Shown here: piece by piece, positions 28,401 through 34,131 of the stretch | Numbering within the stretch: position 1 is the stretch's first letter | How the letters are laid out: every line of letters starts with the position of its first letter | Virus record (IMG/VR): IMGVR_UViG_3300025118_000053 | Span: 1-38,239 of that record | Direction: 5' to 3' (one strand) | Source of the DNA: a virus | DNA length: 38,239 nucleotides | Position numbers and translations under genes: made by a program | Notes under the pieces: generated by a model | The model's input: the letters and a program-made list of their open reading frames with translations, nothing else | What the model was told of the DNA's origin: nothing | Databases searched by the model: none

Positions 28401-29369
28401 ATATTGAATATCAACAATAGTTGCATCTGGACCGTTTAAAATAGTATTTCCAGTTAAATTATTTGTAATATTTGTTAAAACGCTACCAACCACTATGCTC
28501 GCGTCCCAATCAGCATCGCTTATCCAAAACTGATTAAGATTTTCTGCCGGTAAATTTGGAAGATTAAACCAGTTATTACTTAAAAGAGTAGGGGAAGGAG
28601 CTATATGTCTGTATGAATGAGTATTATTAGTTTGACTTTTAGTTCCAAGATAAGAATCAAAAGTTCTAATATGAAGACCTCCAACTGCCTGACTAGTACC
28701 TCCTCCTGAAAAAATAACATCTGGTTGCGCGGTTAGCACTAAACTACCTCCAGATTGATAATTTATATGAGGAAGACTGCTTAGTTGTCCAACATGAGTT
28801 ACTAAACCGCTACCAACTGGTCCAATATTATCTCTACCACTAAACCCACCATAACTAGTAACTTGCATGCCAGGGGTAATATTAGAATATAAACTAGAAT
28901 CGTTAAAAGTTAAAAAACCTACCATAGTATTTCCAGCGACTAGTGGGTCAACACCAATACACCAACCATGTTTATCTACAAAAACGGGTTCACAACCAGT
29001 TGGATTTCCCACAGTAGTCCGCATAATCATGTCTTTCACAGTGACAACTTCGTCTATTGGTAATCCAGTTTGAGATCCAAAAAGCGAAAGCACGTCGTTT
29101 GCCCCTGTAATAAACCAATATAAAGAATCATTTTTTTCATCAGATACTGATCCCACTACAGTCGATCCAGTTGGTATTGGGTTTATACTACTGTCATAAT
29201 TACAACCAGGGAAATTACCTAATATATTTTGAACAGTACCAACGTTAGATCCCTCTGAGGTTGATACCTGTATATTCATTGCATCTCTATATTCACCATT
29301 TGGAACAAGTCTCTCGTCGAGATCTTTATTCATTTTACCACTGGTGAAAGTGCGCTTCATTTCTGGCAT
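19404..29369 (-). CDS. Giant tail protein (nozzle/fibre-like) with C-terminal Cys-rich repeat array
   Basis: At 3,321 residues this is the largest gene here. The N-terminal motif KRTFTSGKMNKDLDERLVPN, then EYRDAMNIQVSTSEG, and the later VNIIDDMLFWTDNFTEPKKIN, mark it as the tail protein that follows the connectors in T7-like modules (the place of gp12). Residues 1 to about 2340 are beta-rich. Residues 2345-3158 hold about 24 Cys-rich repeats (GC(T/M)D...NYD...DDGSC), broken by a fibronectin-III-like insert at about 2942-3047 (ELYWDEVPGC, GYAVHYSG). The last 160 residues are a separate domain, possibly for receptor binding. No signal peptide, so it is assembled in the cytoplasm and its Cys can be oxidised only after lysis. 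The start could be M1 (29369) or M4 (29360), where the conserved block begins. Confidence 0.8.
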   Translation of the reverse strand: MPEMKRTFTSGKMNKDLDERLVPNGEYRDAMNIQVSTSEGSNVGTVQNILGNFPGCNYDSSINPIPTGSTVVGSVSDEKNDSLYWFITGANDVLSLFGSQTGLPIDEVVTVKDMIMRTTVGNPTGCEPVFVDKHGWCIGVDPLVAGNTMVGFLTFNDSSLYSNITPGMQVTSYGGFSGRDNIGPVGSGLVTHVGQLSSLPHINYQSGGSLVLTAQPDVIFSGGGTSQAVGGLHIRTFDSYLGTKSQTNNTHSYRHIAPSPTLLSNNWFNLPNLPAENLNQFWISDADWDASIVVGSVLTNITNNLTGNTILNGPDATIVDIQYHTICTNNGSNSGCFQAYVLTIDTGLDGNGNYWGLATLDLTIDVHPSQGNFAGEAHSYVSLDATITPPGVNSFIPNSTIHLSPNSQNWLNDVYNILYDSTGALTGNELQIDNSVGAGSSWPNFSCIDPASVIDDANFNPPFQYDNEFNIIECLAGANPGAAVTPFNNNPSWRPLTFGISGGGGIDAVWLHDDININDARAICFTSERVLEFDPDNLITGVNIIDDMLFWTDNFTEPKKINIPRSIQGTDQNGDIHTKLINSTTNSSDPVRKEHVTVIKKGPKSALSMDLISQRDADLNYSGIITISDADNLEKSTLWGQRQAWLNGNTNLGFADKAYDFSLISTEEGGNTFKVIIKSDLYGNVPFELNTWKVGSKVVLKEFDKDGEPPSIPITDYTIKGTIIKWEWTNSEGVTADVNRFVSTGQVYGAKVSIKVNSISRTPQSADPTTGMLNYGIDLFDDPEDKLFEFKFPRFSYRYKYEDGEYSTFAPWSNVAFLSSGFDYHPKKGYNLGMTNRISKLYLKDFITDDIPLDVVEIDLLYKEESSPNIYIIETIKSNSEPTITDDTGIKWNHWSLNEFLIDKELFKSVLPSNQLLRPWDNVPRTALAQEVTGNRIVYGNYKQNYNMEIGAAQYNPTFSHTLVHHPTSVTSIKSLRDYQLGVVFTDKYGRETPVISNSTGTFKVDKDQSVNKNKLQLSINSAVIPPNMEYFKFYIKETSGEYYNMAMDRYWDAEDGNVWVSFASTDRNKIDIDSFLILKKGVDSNKGVAQKAKFKVVAIENEAPDFIKTKKTIISDIVHYDSDPEANIFRGSQIPKAGESDFTIAYWDGGESKNVYSNSVIKNLHNKASQDGDIYFQMQNNLKTSQSTPIKIAEIDIEDDNWNNEDGEGSFTSDLVNWKIRLEEPFGNDIDQFTNSDGGNGTIIENGNRAVFWSYKKENSPEFDGRFFVKIYRDETFDENIVNNSTAAVTDFTIKVTQKIYRFDKAKHGKVFLNMTGVDFRIEDQKAYTDTPWEADSTWPTIPNWEGYFTQTTEMGTDWDLGGNSGDSWIEHAAFFRGINIHKAMSSNSDNFNHGAHGINHRKDFETMDLHAESAVLDSNGDSAWTTADWEFEDVWFIDGEISNGEHSGVWGESYTDNDHIGSGLNVGNGYLELGFGGIQPQNNQASEFSWFWGYGMVSASEEGWREDAGGSFYNLSNNDHYNGTASNLAEELGLGVVFRWKQDPTQQVFVINDIRDFNLLRHESGDRAPGLQMSGYAAPDPTPASSWGRVYRTSTFYRPDNYTKNYKLTFTDFLNPGAAINWNPYDIGQILNGVRTTLVADGASSGPHNNIITVDSLIGTGGTETTYGNKRVEVGMCVWKITHTDAGGSTTIPNTAIISKIDGNKLYLKHYHPANYDTAFPAAADDDVIHIRQQAMNGLSRNSVKNINYWNEASGFENTNPGVGAVGYDIEILEPVVTEALFPRFPAVFETEPKEAVELDVYYEITDNNPTSLNIDTIKSILPIGSFFDIQKVDIEDDLISGGASFIRQPAYISSHLPTAQGIIASEDLANFNLNSGDKLIVKKANGDTVSVEIQAIGPANDGTLRSVLFLRPNLVNQEIISSWSNCYSFGNGVESNRVRDGFNQTYISNGVKASTTLPELYKEEERKYGLIYSGIYNSTSGINNLNQFIAAEKITKEINSTYGSIQKLHSRSTADGDLIALCEDRVLKILANKDALYNADGKSQLTATDNVLGQAVPFSGEYGISNNPESFASEAYRVYFTDKVRGAVMRLSKDGLTPISDHGMKNWFKTNLKLSHRLIGSHDDKKSEYNITLKGIDVATTVSFKEDVKGWVSFKSFVPENAISCANEYYTFKDGNLWVHHSNQSLYINSGYITSDNNTFYGAFTPTSLKVILNDAPSVVKTFHTLNYEGSQSNILQSLAYNTYEPGSWDGTEYTVVQDTYSNNEHYNLQAKLGWYAERIQTNKETGEVKEFIEKEGKWFNYIKGITPSTMSEFGQNGFDSADSSFQGLGMLAGSTPYQNLGCTDISAINYNPLAIIDDGSCCHTAGCTNPIASNYDATVCFDNGSCIFHVPGCTNDSYTEYDSNATLDDGSCVTEIKYGCTDNTFTSYYGIQYANSTNYNTDSSGNTVIYTAPCYEGNGPACVTDELGVMQVGLNCCCIPLALGCTDATASNYDPTANTSPTVGPLACVPYIYGCMNSNANNYDSTATASDGNCTFNYGCTDATASNYDASAYYDDGSCVPFIDGCMNSNMFNYNSNANTQCASCCVPFVSGCTDSTAIGGTYDPTANDDDGSCCYNAGCMDSSADNFDGTACYDDGNQCVWQGCMDTTTDGNNNYGPSYSSTYNVPCNSTGMPGDPGYDPASDNDCCDELIWGCTDNTMFGYDPTANMDDGSCAAFQQGCMESLACNYSASANVNIGCEYTSCAGCTDPTAVNYDAAATIDDGNCEACIYGCMDEAGVGVVNYAPNATCEATTENPGIGICIPIVLGCIDPAADNYDATANIDNATCLYSGCTDNNPNTNGGVALNYDPNANVDDGSCTYPVYGCTDPASLCNYDPTATNDNNSCGSFFGCADPLAANYDSSADICHDATQCSYIGCTDPTATNYDPNANVDDSTCAYTGYYAIPTATINPSNTATNGMDFSAELYWDEVPGCATNGYAVHYSGVGPGFSCISPCQAVSSGVSLPPQSPSINVDWRVKCPAVGGFGPVQTVTLLSGNVSGSIPGCTDSNAYNYDSAATIYDGSCLYTYGNQTAGCTDITANNYDISAVVDDGSCTYDVLGCTDSTATNYDPLATADDGSCIVSVYGCMVPAASNYDATANNNTVVAGTGFFGCNYGGNHQYNYPVANTSVLTSPTTGYGIVTFGLTFATGGPINFFRWMAFNSTDANKGPGSPEWASTSKMIIPPGVLRHLDANGNPVLTNHLTGTTDSPAFAIYFPNHPTASGDGTGYIQQYIGSGSSESDVAFDAGHTIEVIGLLKTGFDAASCLNGGCATYEL
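19896..22337 (-). repeat. Array of about 24 Cys-rich GC(T/M)D...DDGSC protein repeats, tail protein copy
   Basis: In the tail protein, residues 2345-3158 contain about 24 copies, counted by eye, of a 25-35-residue unit starting GCTD or GCMD/GCMN, with NYD in the middle and DDGSC at the end. Several copies are expanded or degenerate, for example those starting at GCTDNTFTSYYG and GCMDTTTDGNNN. A fibronectin-III-like insert separates copies 20 and 21. The copies differ in sequence, so this is an old array rather than a recent perfect duplication. Confidence 0.85.
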
Positions 29370-29372
29370 ATA

Positions 29373-30737
29373 CTAGTGTTTTATTTGTTTTGATTTGCCT
29401 CTTAAAATTTGAGTTAATTCTTCTAGTTTTATATTTGATAATCTTAATTTTGCAGTTCTAATAGCCGCGAATCTTTCTTTTTTAAATCTTCGCACTATAT
29501 ATTCTTGAACGTTAGCTCTTGTAGATAAAATAGCATATATAATAGATTTATACATTGCTTCCTCTGCAAACTTATGAACTTGCATATCTCCCTCTTCACC
29601 TAAACTATCACTTATGTAATCTAATATTAAAGTTTTCCCACTTATATTAGAACTAAAATGTATTTTACCAGATGCTTGATCTATATAAAAAGATCCATTT
29701 GCTTGAGCGTACTGTGGATCTAATCCATATCTCTCTCCATGAGCTGGCCAATAAGTATCGTCTTGGTAATCGTCTTGATTTTCCGATGGAGTTGTTGATT
29801 TATAATTTCCCCATGTTTTATTCGGATTCTCATCACCAACTCTTACGATAGAAATATTGTCTATTACTACGTTACCATTATCATCGCTGTCATTTCTAAA
29901 AAACACAACATTCGGTGGATAAGCAGCTGCGGTTGATCCAGCTGTTATTGTTTCAGTATAAGTTCCATTAGCAGTTCTTTCTGTTGTGGTTGTTCTATCT
30001 CCATTTTCATCTATTATATAAATCGCCCATGATCCAGAAGTATATCCACTTAAAGTATATGTTATTTTATATTCTTCATTACTTATTATTGGTATACCTT
30101 CTTGCCGAATACCCCAACGTTTCGGCACGTCATAAGCTCCAATAGCATTACCATTAAAACCGTAAAAATAACCTTTTAAAGGATCTCCTAGAGTAGCAGT
30201 GTCTACTGTTTCTGATTCTTGTACGTTAGGGATTACAACACCATCACCATAATTCGCTTCATTTAAAACCCAACCACCGCTACCTCCGTGAAAATTACCA
30301 TTTCGAACTAACTCTCCAGAAGATATTAGACGCCCGTTATTGTCGGTAAATAAAAACTCACCATCTGAATCAACTTGATATCTAGAAGGATTTGAAGTTT
30401 TACTTGTAGGATATAATAAATGTTTTATTCCGGATGAATCCACCCAACTAATTTTAGTATAATTGACATAATCTTGTGGTAATGTCATTTGCAATGTAGC
30501 TGGAACTGTAATTTCTTGAGCTTTAAAAGATTTAAATGTATCAAAAGACAGTTCTTGTATTGCTCTATAAGCGTGGAAGGCTACATCCACTCTTTTGACC
30601 TTGGATATAGTTTTACCTTCGCCAACATATGCTACCATAAATTGATTTATTATATCTTTTAAAGATGTAAACTGATAATTACCATGATTTTGGCTTGCGG
30701 CATAATAGTTTTTTGGCGGCGTCGTTATATATCCCAT
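29373..30737 (-). CDS. Head-tail connector (adaptor/ring) protein with inserted CBM-like domain
   Basis: This 454-residue protein has helical ends. Residues 20-75 (SLKDIINQFMVAYVGE, then VDVAFHAYRAIQELSFDTFKSF) and 380-445 (MQVHKFAEEAMYKSIIYAIL, then many Arg/Lys helices) look like a podovirus adaptor or ring protein that packs against the portal. Between them, about 141-300, is a beta-sandwich: NGNFHGGSGGW at 146-156, YKITYTLSGYTSGSWAIYII at 223-242, and VVIDNISIVRV at 290-300. This is the layout of a carbohydrate-binding (CBM4/9-like) module. It starts 4 nt after the previous connector's stop and ends 3 nt before the giant tail gene. The connector role comes from position and helix pattern; sugar binding is inferred. 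Confidence 0.65.
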   Translation of the reverse strand: MGYITTPPKNYYAASQNHGNYQFTSLKDIINQFMVAYVGEGKTISKVKRVDVAFHAYRAIQELSFDTFKSFKAQEITVPATLQMTLPQDYVNYTKISWVDSSGIKHLLYPTSKTSNPSRYQVDSDGEFLFTDNNGRLISSGELVRNGNFHGGSGGWVLNEANYGDGVVIPNVQESETVDTATLGDPLKGYFYGFNGNAIGAYDVPKRWGIRQEGIPIISNEEYKITYTLSGYTSGSWAIYIIDENGDRTTTTERTANGTYTETITAGSTAAAYPPNVVFFRNDSDDNGNVVIDNISIVRVGDENPNKTWGNYKSTTPSENQDDYQDDTYWPAHGERYGLDPQYAQANGSFYIDQASGKIHFSSNISGKTLILDYISDSLGEEGDMQVHKFAEEAMYKSIIYAILSTRANVQEYIVRRFKKERFAAIRTAKLRLSNIKLEELTQILRGKSKQIKH

Positions 30738-30741
30738 TTAT

Positions 30742-31422
30742 TTATTGTTTTTCTTGTTGTACTTGACTTTGTTCTAATGCAGCTCCAACTTGTACCATTT
30801 CTTTGTTTTTAAGAGTTATACCAGCATATTTTAATATTTTGTAAATTAATTCAGTTTCTTCTGCTGGGTGTAATTCAAAATCAATCTTGTTCGAAGGATT
30901 ATACATGGCCTTGCCATTAACAACTACATAACCCCAATTAGGTTTTAAAGGTTTTTTTATGTAAGTGCAAGTGCCCGTGAAACTATACGTTGAGGGATAA
31001 AAATCCATAGTATTTAACCCTGTTCTAACATATACCGGGCGAGATGAAGTTGGTTTTGTTAGATATGACATATTCATTTCTAAAATGTCATCTTGCTGAA
31101 CCTCCTCTACTATTGTGCTGCCATTAGCAATCACAGTTCCTAATCTATATACATCATCAGCAAGTATAGAGCCATAACTAATCGAAGCATTAGTAACTTC
31201 AAATATAGCTATTTTTTCATTTATATTATGTACTATATCGCTGTATTCTTCAGAGTTACCAGGAACTCTTAAAAATTGATTTAAATCATAAAAATACTGT
31301 TCAAATATTTCTAATTGAGCTTGGTCAGCAAATAGATTAAACTCTTGAGGAGTAATATAACCTCTTTGTTCTTTATTAGCGAACGCTAAAACTTTTTGAT
31401 ATACTGTATCTATACTAACCAT
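30742..31422 (-). CDS. Head-tail connector (adaptor/ring) protein
   Basis: This 226-residue protein has an N-terminal helical part (VYQKVLAFANKEQRGYITPQ, then EFNLFADQAQLEIFEQYFYD), a beta-rich middle (RPVYVRTGLNTMDFYPSTY), and a C-terminal helical part with HPAEETELIYKILKYAGI before a Gln-rich tail. This helix/beta/helix layout, and its place just before a second connector and the giant tail gene, fit a gp11-type adaptor or ring protein. It ends 4 nt before the next gene and starts 9 nt after the stop of the small Cys-Gly-Cys gene. No enzymatic motif or membrane segment. I assign role by architecture and neighbours, not by a named family. Confidence 0.6.
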   Translation of the reverse strand: MVSIDTVYQKVLAFANKEQRGYITPQEFNLFADQAQLEIFEQYFYDLNQFLRVPGNSEEYSDIVHNINEKIAIFEVTNASISYGSILADDVYRLGTVIANGSTIVEEVQQDDILEMNMSYLTKPTSSRPVYVRTGLNTMDFYPSTYSFTGTCTYIKKPLKPNWGYVVVNGKAMYNPSNKIDFELHPAEETELIYKILKYAGITLKNKEMVQVGAALEQSQVQQEKQ

Positions 31423-31431
31423 AATTTTTTT

Positions 31432-31596
31432 TTAATTGTTATAAGGAAATAATCTATTTAAAGTGTCTTGTCTTTTATCACAGCCACAATCTTTTTTTAC
31501 AGTTTTAGCAACTGTATTTACAACGTTTTTTATTCCAGTTGCTTTTGTTATTTTAGCTATAGTATCACCTAAACCTTTAGATTTATTTTTTTCCAT
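31432..31596 (-). CDS. Small basic protein with Cys-Gly-Cys motif
   Basis: I choose the ATG at 31596, giving 54 residues (MEKNKSKGLGDTIAKITKAT...). A longer reading would need a TTG at 31620, inside the hairpin described separately. The protein is basic and helical (GLGDTIAKITKATGIKNVVN) and ends with DCGCDKRQDTLNRLFPYNN. The Cys-Gly-Cys-Asp-Lys-Arg string followed by LNRLFPY looks like a conserved functional tail, perhaps metal- or nucleic-acid-binding. I recall similar small proteins in phages but cannot name the family. It sits between the 289-residue gene and the first connector. Confidence 0.6.
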   Translation of the reverse strand: MEKNKSKGLGDTIAKITKATGIKNVVNTVAKTVKKDCGCDKRQDTLNRLFPYNN

Positions 31597-31615
31597 ATAA
31601 TTTAATTTTGTAGTT

Positions 31616-31641
31616 TGCAATCGCCCCGTAGAGCGACTGCA
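31616..31641 (-). other. Very stable RNA hairpin with UACG tetraloop between two genes
   Basis: On the minus-strand transcript an 11-bp stem (two G-U pairs, no mismatch) closes a C(UACG)G loop, one of the extra-stable UNCG tetraloops. It begins 12 nt after the stop of the 289-residue gene and ends 19 nt before the ATG of the 54-residue gene. No U-run follows, so it is not a standard terminator. It may stabilise an mRNA end, mark a processing site, or tune translation of the next gene. Confidence 0.7.
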
Positions 31642-31653
31642 TCTACAGTTAGA

Positions 31654-32523
31654 TTAATTTAATCGTTTTTCAATATTGGAGTAAATCTCCATTCCTTCGT
31701 CAGTTTTAAACCAAGCGGCTAAAGCTGAATAAGGGTGTTCATCAAAAGGAACATTCATTAGTTTTCTATCATTAGAACCCCATGAAAAAGTTCTTTGGTC
31801 TGAAGATAATTTTAATACTCCCATTTCAGTTGCTCTAATACCAAAGTTTCTAAGTTGAACATCATCGTCATTAGCTAATTCTAAAAGCAATTTAGGGTTT
31901 TTCTTAGCAAACACTAGTAAATCACGCTTGAGTTCCTTAGAACTCATTCTAGATACTTTAGAACCAATTTCAGCGCGCATAACTGCTTCAGCCATATCAA
32001 TATCCATGTTTCTAGCCGCGATTAAAGCGTCTACTTCTAAATTCATGTCTTCTAGTTCATCTTGTGCTATAACTTGTGGTTTTAACTCGTAATAAACTTT
32101 ATCTTTATGGGGATGGTATAGAGAAAGAAATTTCTGTAATGTTTGTTTATTTTTAGGAACAATCAACGCACCGTTTCTAAAAATAACGTGAGACAATCTT
32201 TGTTCACCTTTCATTTCATCGACAAAACAAGTTTGTTGATTTTCACAGTATTTTAATTCTCTTTCATATCCTTTTTTTTCATCAAAAAAGTATATACCAG
32301 CAGATCTTATCATTTTACTTAAAGGTCTTTTGTTTCCTTTTAGCAAGTATGTTCTTGGTTTTATTGTCCAATCATTTTTTTCTTTTTTTGGTAATATTTT
32401 TTCCAAAACCGGTGTTTCAACTTTTGGTTGATCTACAACCGGTGGAGTTTTAACTACCACTTTTTCTACATGCTCATCTCCAGGATTTGCCTGTGGTGAG
32501 ACTTTTGTTTGTTTTTTTGCCAT
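31654..32523 (-). CDS. Virion-module protein, unknown function
   Basis: This 289-residue protein has a Lys/Pro/Val-rich, probably disordered N-terminus (1-50), then a folded part with KPRTYLLKGNKRPLSKMIRS, YFFDEKKGYERELKYCENQ and LSHVIFRNGALIVPK (about 56-125). A helical C-terminal half follows, with DALIAARNMDIDMAEAVMRA and SSKELKRDLLVFAKKN. No signal peptide, membrane span or catalytic motif. It lies directly after the terminator that follows the capsid gene and before the connector genes, where small head-completion or capsid-associated proteins often sit. It is flanked by two strong hairpins, so its mRNA level is probably set separately from capsid. I do not recognise its family. Confidence 0.55.
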   Translation of the reverse strand: MAKKQTKVSPQANPGDEHVEKVVVKTPPVVDQPKVETPVLEKILPKKEKNDWTIKPRTYLLKGNKRPLSKMIRSAGIYFFDEKKGYERELKYCENQQTCFVDEMKGEQRLSHVIFRNGALIVPKNKQTLQKFLSLYHPHKDKVYYELKPQVIAQDELEDMNLEVDALIAARNMDIDMAEAVMRAEIGSKVSRMSSKELKRDLLVFAKKNPKLLLELANDDDVQLRNFGIRATEMGVLKLSSDQRTFSWGSNDRKLMNVPFDEHPYSALAAWFKTDEGMEIYSNIEKRLN

Positions 32524-32539
32524 AATATAATATATAATA

Positions 32540-32582
32540 AAATTAATAAAAATAAAAGGCCGAGGCCGAAGCCCCGGTCTTT
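32540..32582 (-). terminator. Rho-independent terminator after the capsid gene
   Basis: On the minus-strand transcript a 12-position stem, with one A-C mismatch and one G-U pair, closes a C(UUCG)G tetraloop (32555-32582). It is followed by a U-rich run (UUUUAUUUUU, down to about 32548). It starts 15 nt after the capsid stop. This is a textbook intrinsic terminator at the place where T7 has Tphi, just downstream of the capsid gene, which lets capsid mRNA exceed that of later genes. Confidence 0.85.
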
Positions 32583-32596
32583 AATATAATAAGTGC

Positions 32597-34111
32597 TTAG
32601 TTCATTAACATGAAGTTATTAGCACCTTGTGTAACTAAACATCTTTCTGAAAGCATATGTATTTCCATTGCATCTAAATCAGATGTAGTTGCCCCAACAG
32701 ATCCAGTAACCCAAGTTTTTAATCTTCGATTGTCTGTTTGAGAAGCTCTATATCTAACGTGTAAGAAAGGACGTTTAAGATTTGTACCCAACGTATTGTC
32801 ATATACTGTGCTTACACCAGCTGGAATCATAACGCCTCTAACAGCATTAACAGAATCAGTAGCATTAATACCACCTCTACCGTCAAGTTGATTTAAGTAT
32901 TTCCAATCAGATTTATAGAAATCATAAGAACCTCTACGGAATCCAGAAAAACCTAAGTTTAAAGCCATGTCTTCAGAGTTATCGAATACTCCATAAGAAG
33001 TACCACCAGCTCCGTAAGAATTCATTGAAGCTAACATGTCATCAATAGCTAGAGATGTAGCTCTATTTAAAAACATCATATTTTCTTCAATAGCACCGTT
33101 TTTATCAAACTCAGCTAAGATAGCATCAAACTCAGCTAAATCAGTAGCAGCGTTAACACCAGTAACACCAGAAGTTTGATTACCTCTAGTTTTAATAGCA
33201 TCAAATAAACCTTGATGACCAGTAGTAGCGTCAGCACCAGCTGTAAATCCGAAGTAAGAATCAACAAGAGATTCTGAAGAATCAGTTGGAACTGTTTCAA
33301 TCATAGACATCTCTAAATAATCTGTAAATCTCGCTCTAGTTTCAGCTTCAGCTTTCATGTACCACAAGTAACCACCTGGGCCCTCGTCTCCAGAAACTTC
33401 TACCCAACCAATTGCCGAAGCATCAGAACCTGATACAGCATATTTATCTTTTAAGATAATTGGTTTGTTAGAATAAGTTTTGTGAGATGGTTCGTTTTGT
33501 CCAGTTCTACCATTATCTCCTTTTCCAAATTCAGAACCAATAACTAATATAGTTAAATTAGTATCACCATCAGATCCTTGGGCGAAGCCCATGTTTGCTA
33601 AAGTTGAAGTCGAGTTTCCAGCGTCATAAGGAACTACATCAAAAGTTTCTGAACCAACTGGATCACTAACAACTAACACAACGCCTGTTGCGCTTTCATC
33701 AGCGATTAATAAAATATCGTTGATTCTAATACCATGAGTAGTAGTAATTGTTCTACCATCGATATCTTGTTCGATTTCTAAACTACCACCCGCGTTTGTT
33801 GCAGAAACACCACCAACTGTAGCTCCTGTGTCGTCATCGTGATTTACGTGACCTTTATATGCAAGGTGTAATCTACCTTGCTCTGACCAAATAACTTGGT
33901 CTGACGTCATTGACTCCTCAGCTCCTACTTGAGCTAAAAAACCTGACATCGTTCTTTTACCATAAGCTTCAGCCTCTCCGACTATAGTATCTGGTAAATA
34001 TTGCTGTGCCCATGTATCTGTGCCTCCAGCAAAATCTAAATAATTGCTAGCTAAAGCTTGTTTCACCGGTGAAGGTGTCAAGTTAGCAGCTGTTGCACTT
34101 GTAATTGCCAT
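32597..34111 (-). CDS. Major capsid protein
   Basis: This 504-residue protein follows terminase, portal and scaffold and precedes a terminator, the usual place and size of an HK97-fold capsid protein in podoviruses. It starts MAITSATAANLTPSPVKQAL and has few Cys. A helix-rich spine-like segment (DLAEFDAILAEFDKN, FLNRATSLAIDDMLASM) is followed by beta-type stretches and a C-terminal LSERCLVTQGANNFMLMN. The middle has Asp/Gly/Thr-rich loops (HDDDTGATVGGVS, SDGDTNLTILVIGSE) that could be surface insertions. No protease-cleaved leader is obvious. Assignment rests mainly on order and architecture; the fold was not tested. Confidence 0.8.
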   Translation of the reverse strand: MAITSATAANLTPSPVKQALASNYLDFAGGTDTWAQQYLPDTIVGEAEAYGKRTMSGFLAQVGAEESMTSDQVIWSEQGRLHLAYKGHVNHDDDTGATVGGVSATNAGGSLEIEQDIDGRTITTTHGIRINDILLIADESATGVVLVVSDPVGSETFDVVPYDAGNSTSTLANMGFAQGSDGDTNLTILVIGSEFGKGDNGRTGQNEPSHKTYSNKPIILKDKYAVSGSDASAIGWVEVSGDEGPGGYLWYMKAEAETRARFTDYLEMSMIETVPTDSSESLVDSYFGFTAGADATTGHQGLFDAIKTRGNQTSGVTGVNAATDLAEFDAILAEFDKNGAIEENMMFLNRATSLAIDDMLASMNSYGAGGTSYGVFDNSEDMALNLGFSGFRRGSYDFYKSDWKYLNQLDGRGGINATDSVNAVRGVMIPAGVSTVYDNTLGTNLKRPFLHVRYRASQTDNRRLKTWVTGSVGATTSDLDAMEIHMLSERCLVTQGANNFMLMN

Positions 34112-34131
34112 TTTAAATTTGTTTTAAATTG

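Noticed and set aside
31618-31620. TTG at 31620 as start of the small Cys-Gly-Cys protein
   Set aside because: It lies in the 3' arm of the UACG hairpin, and an ATG with a typical A/T-rich leader lies 24 nt downstream.
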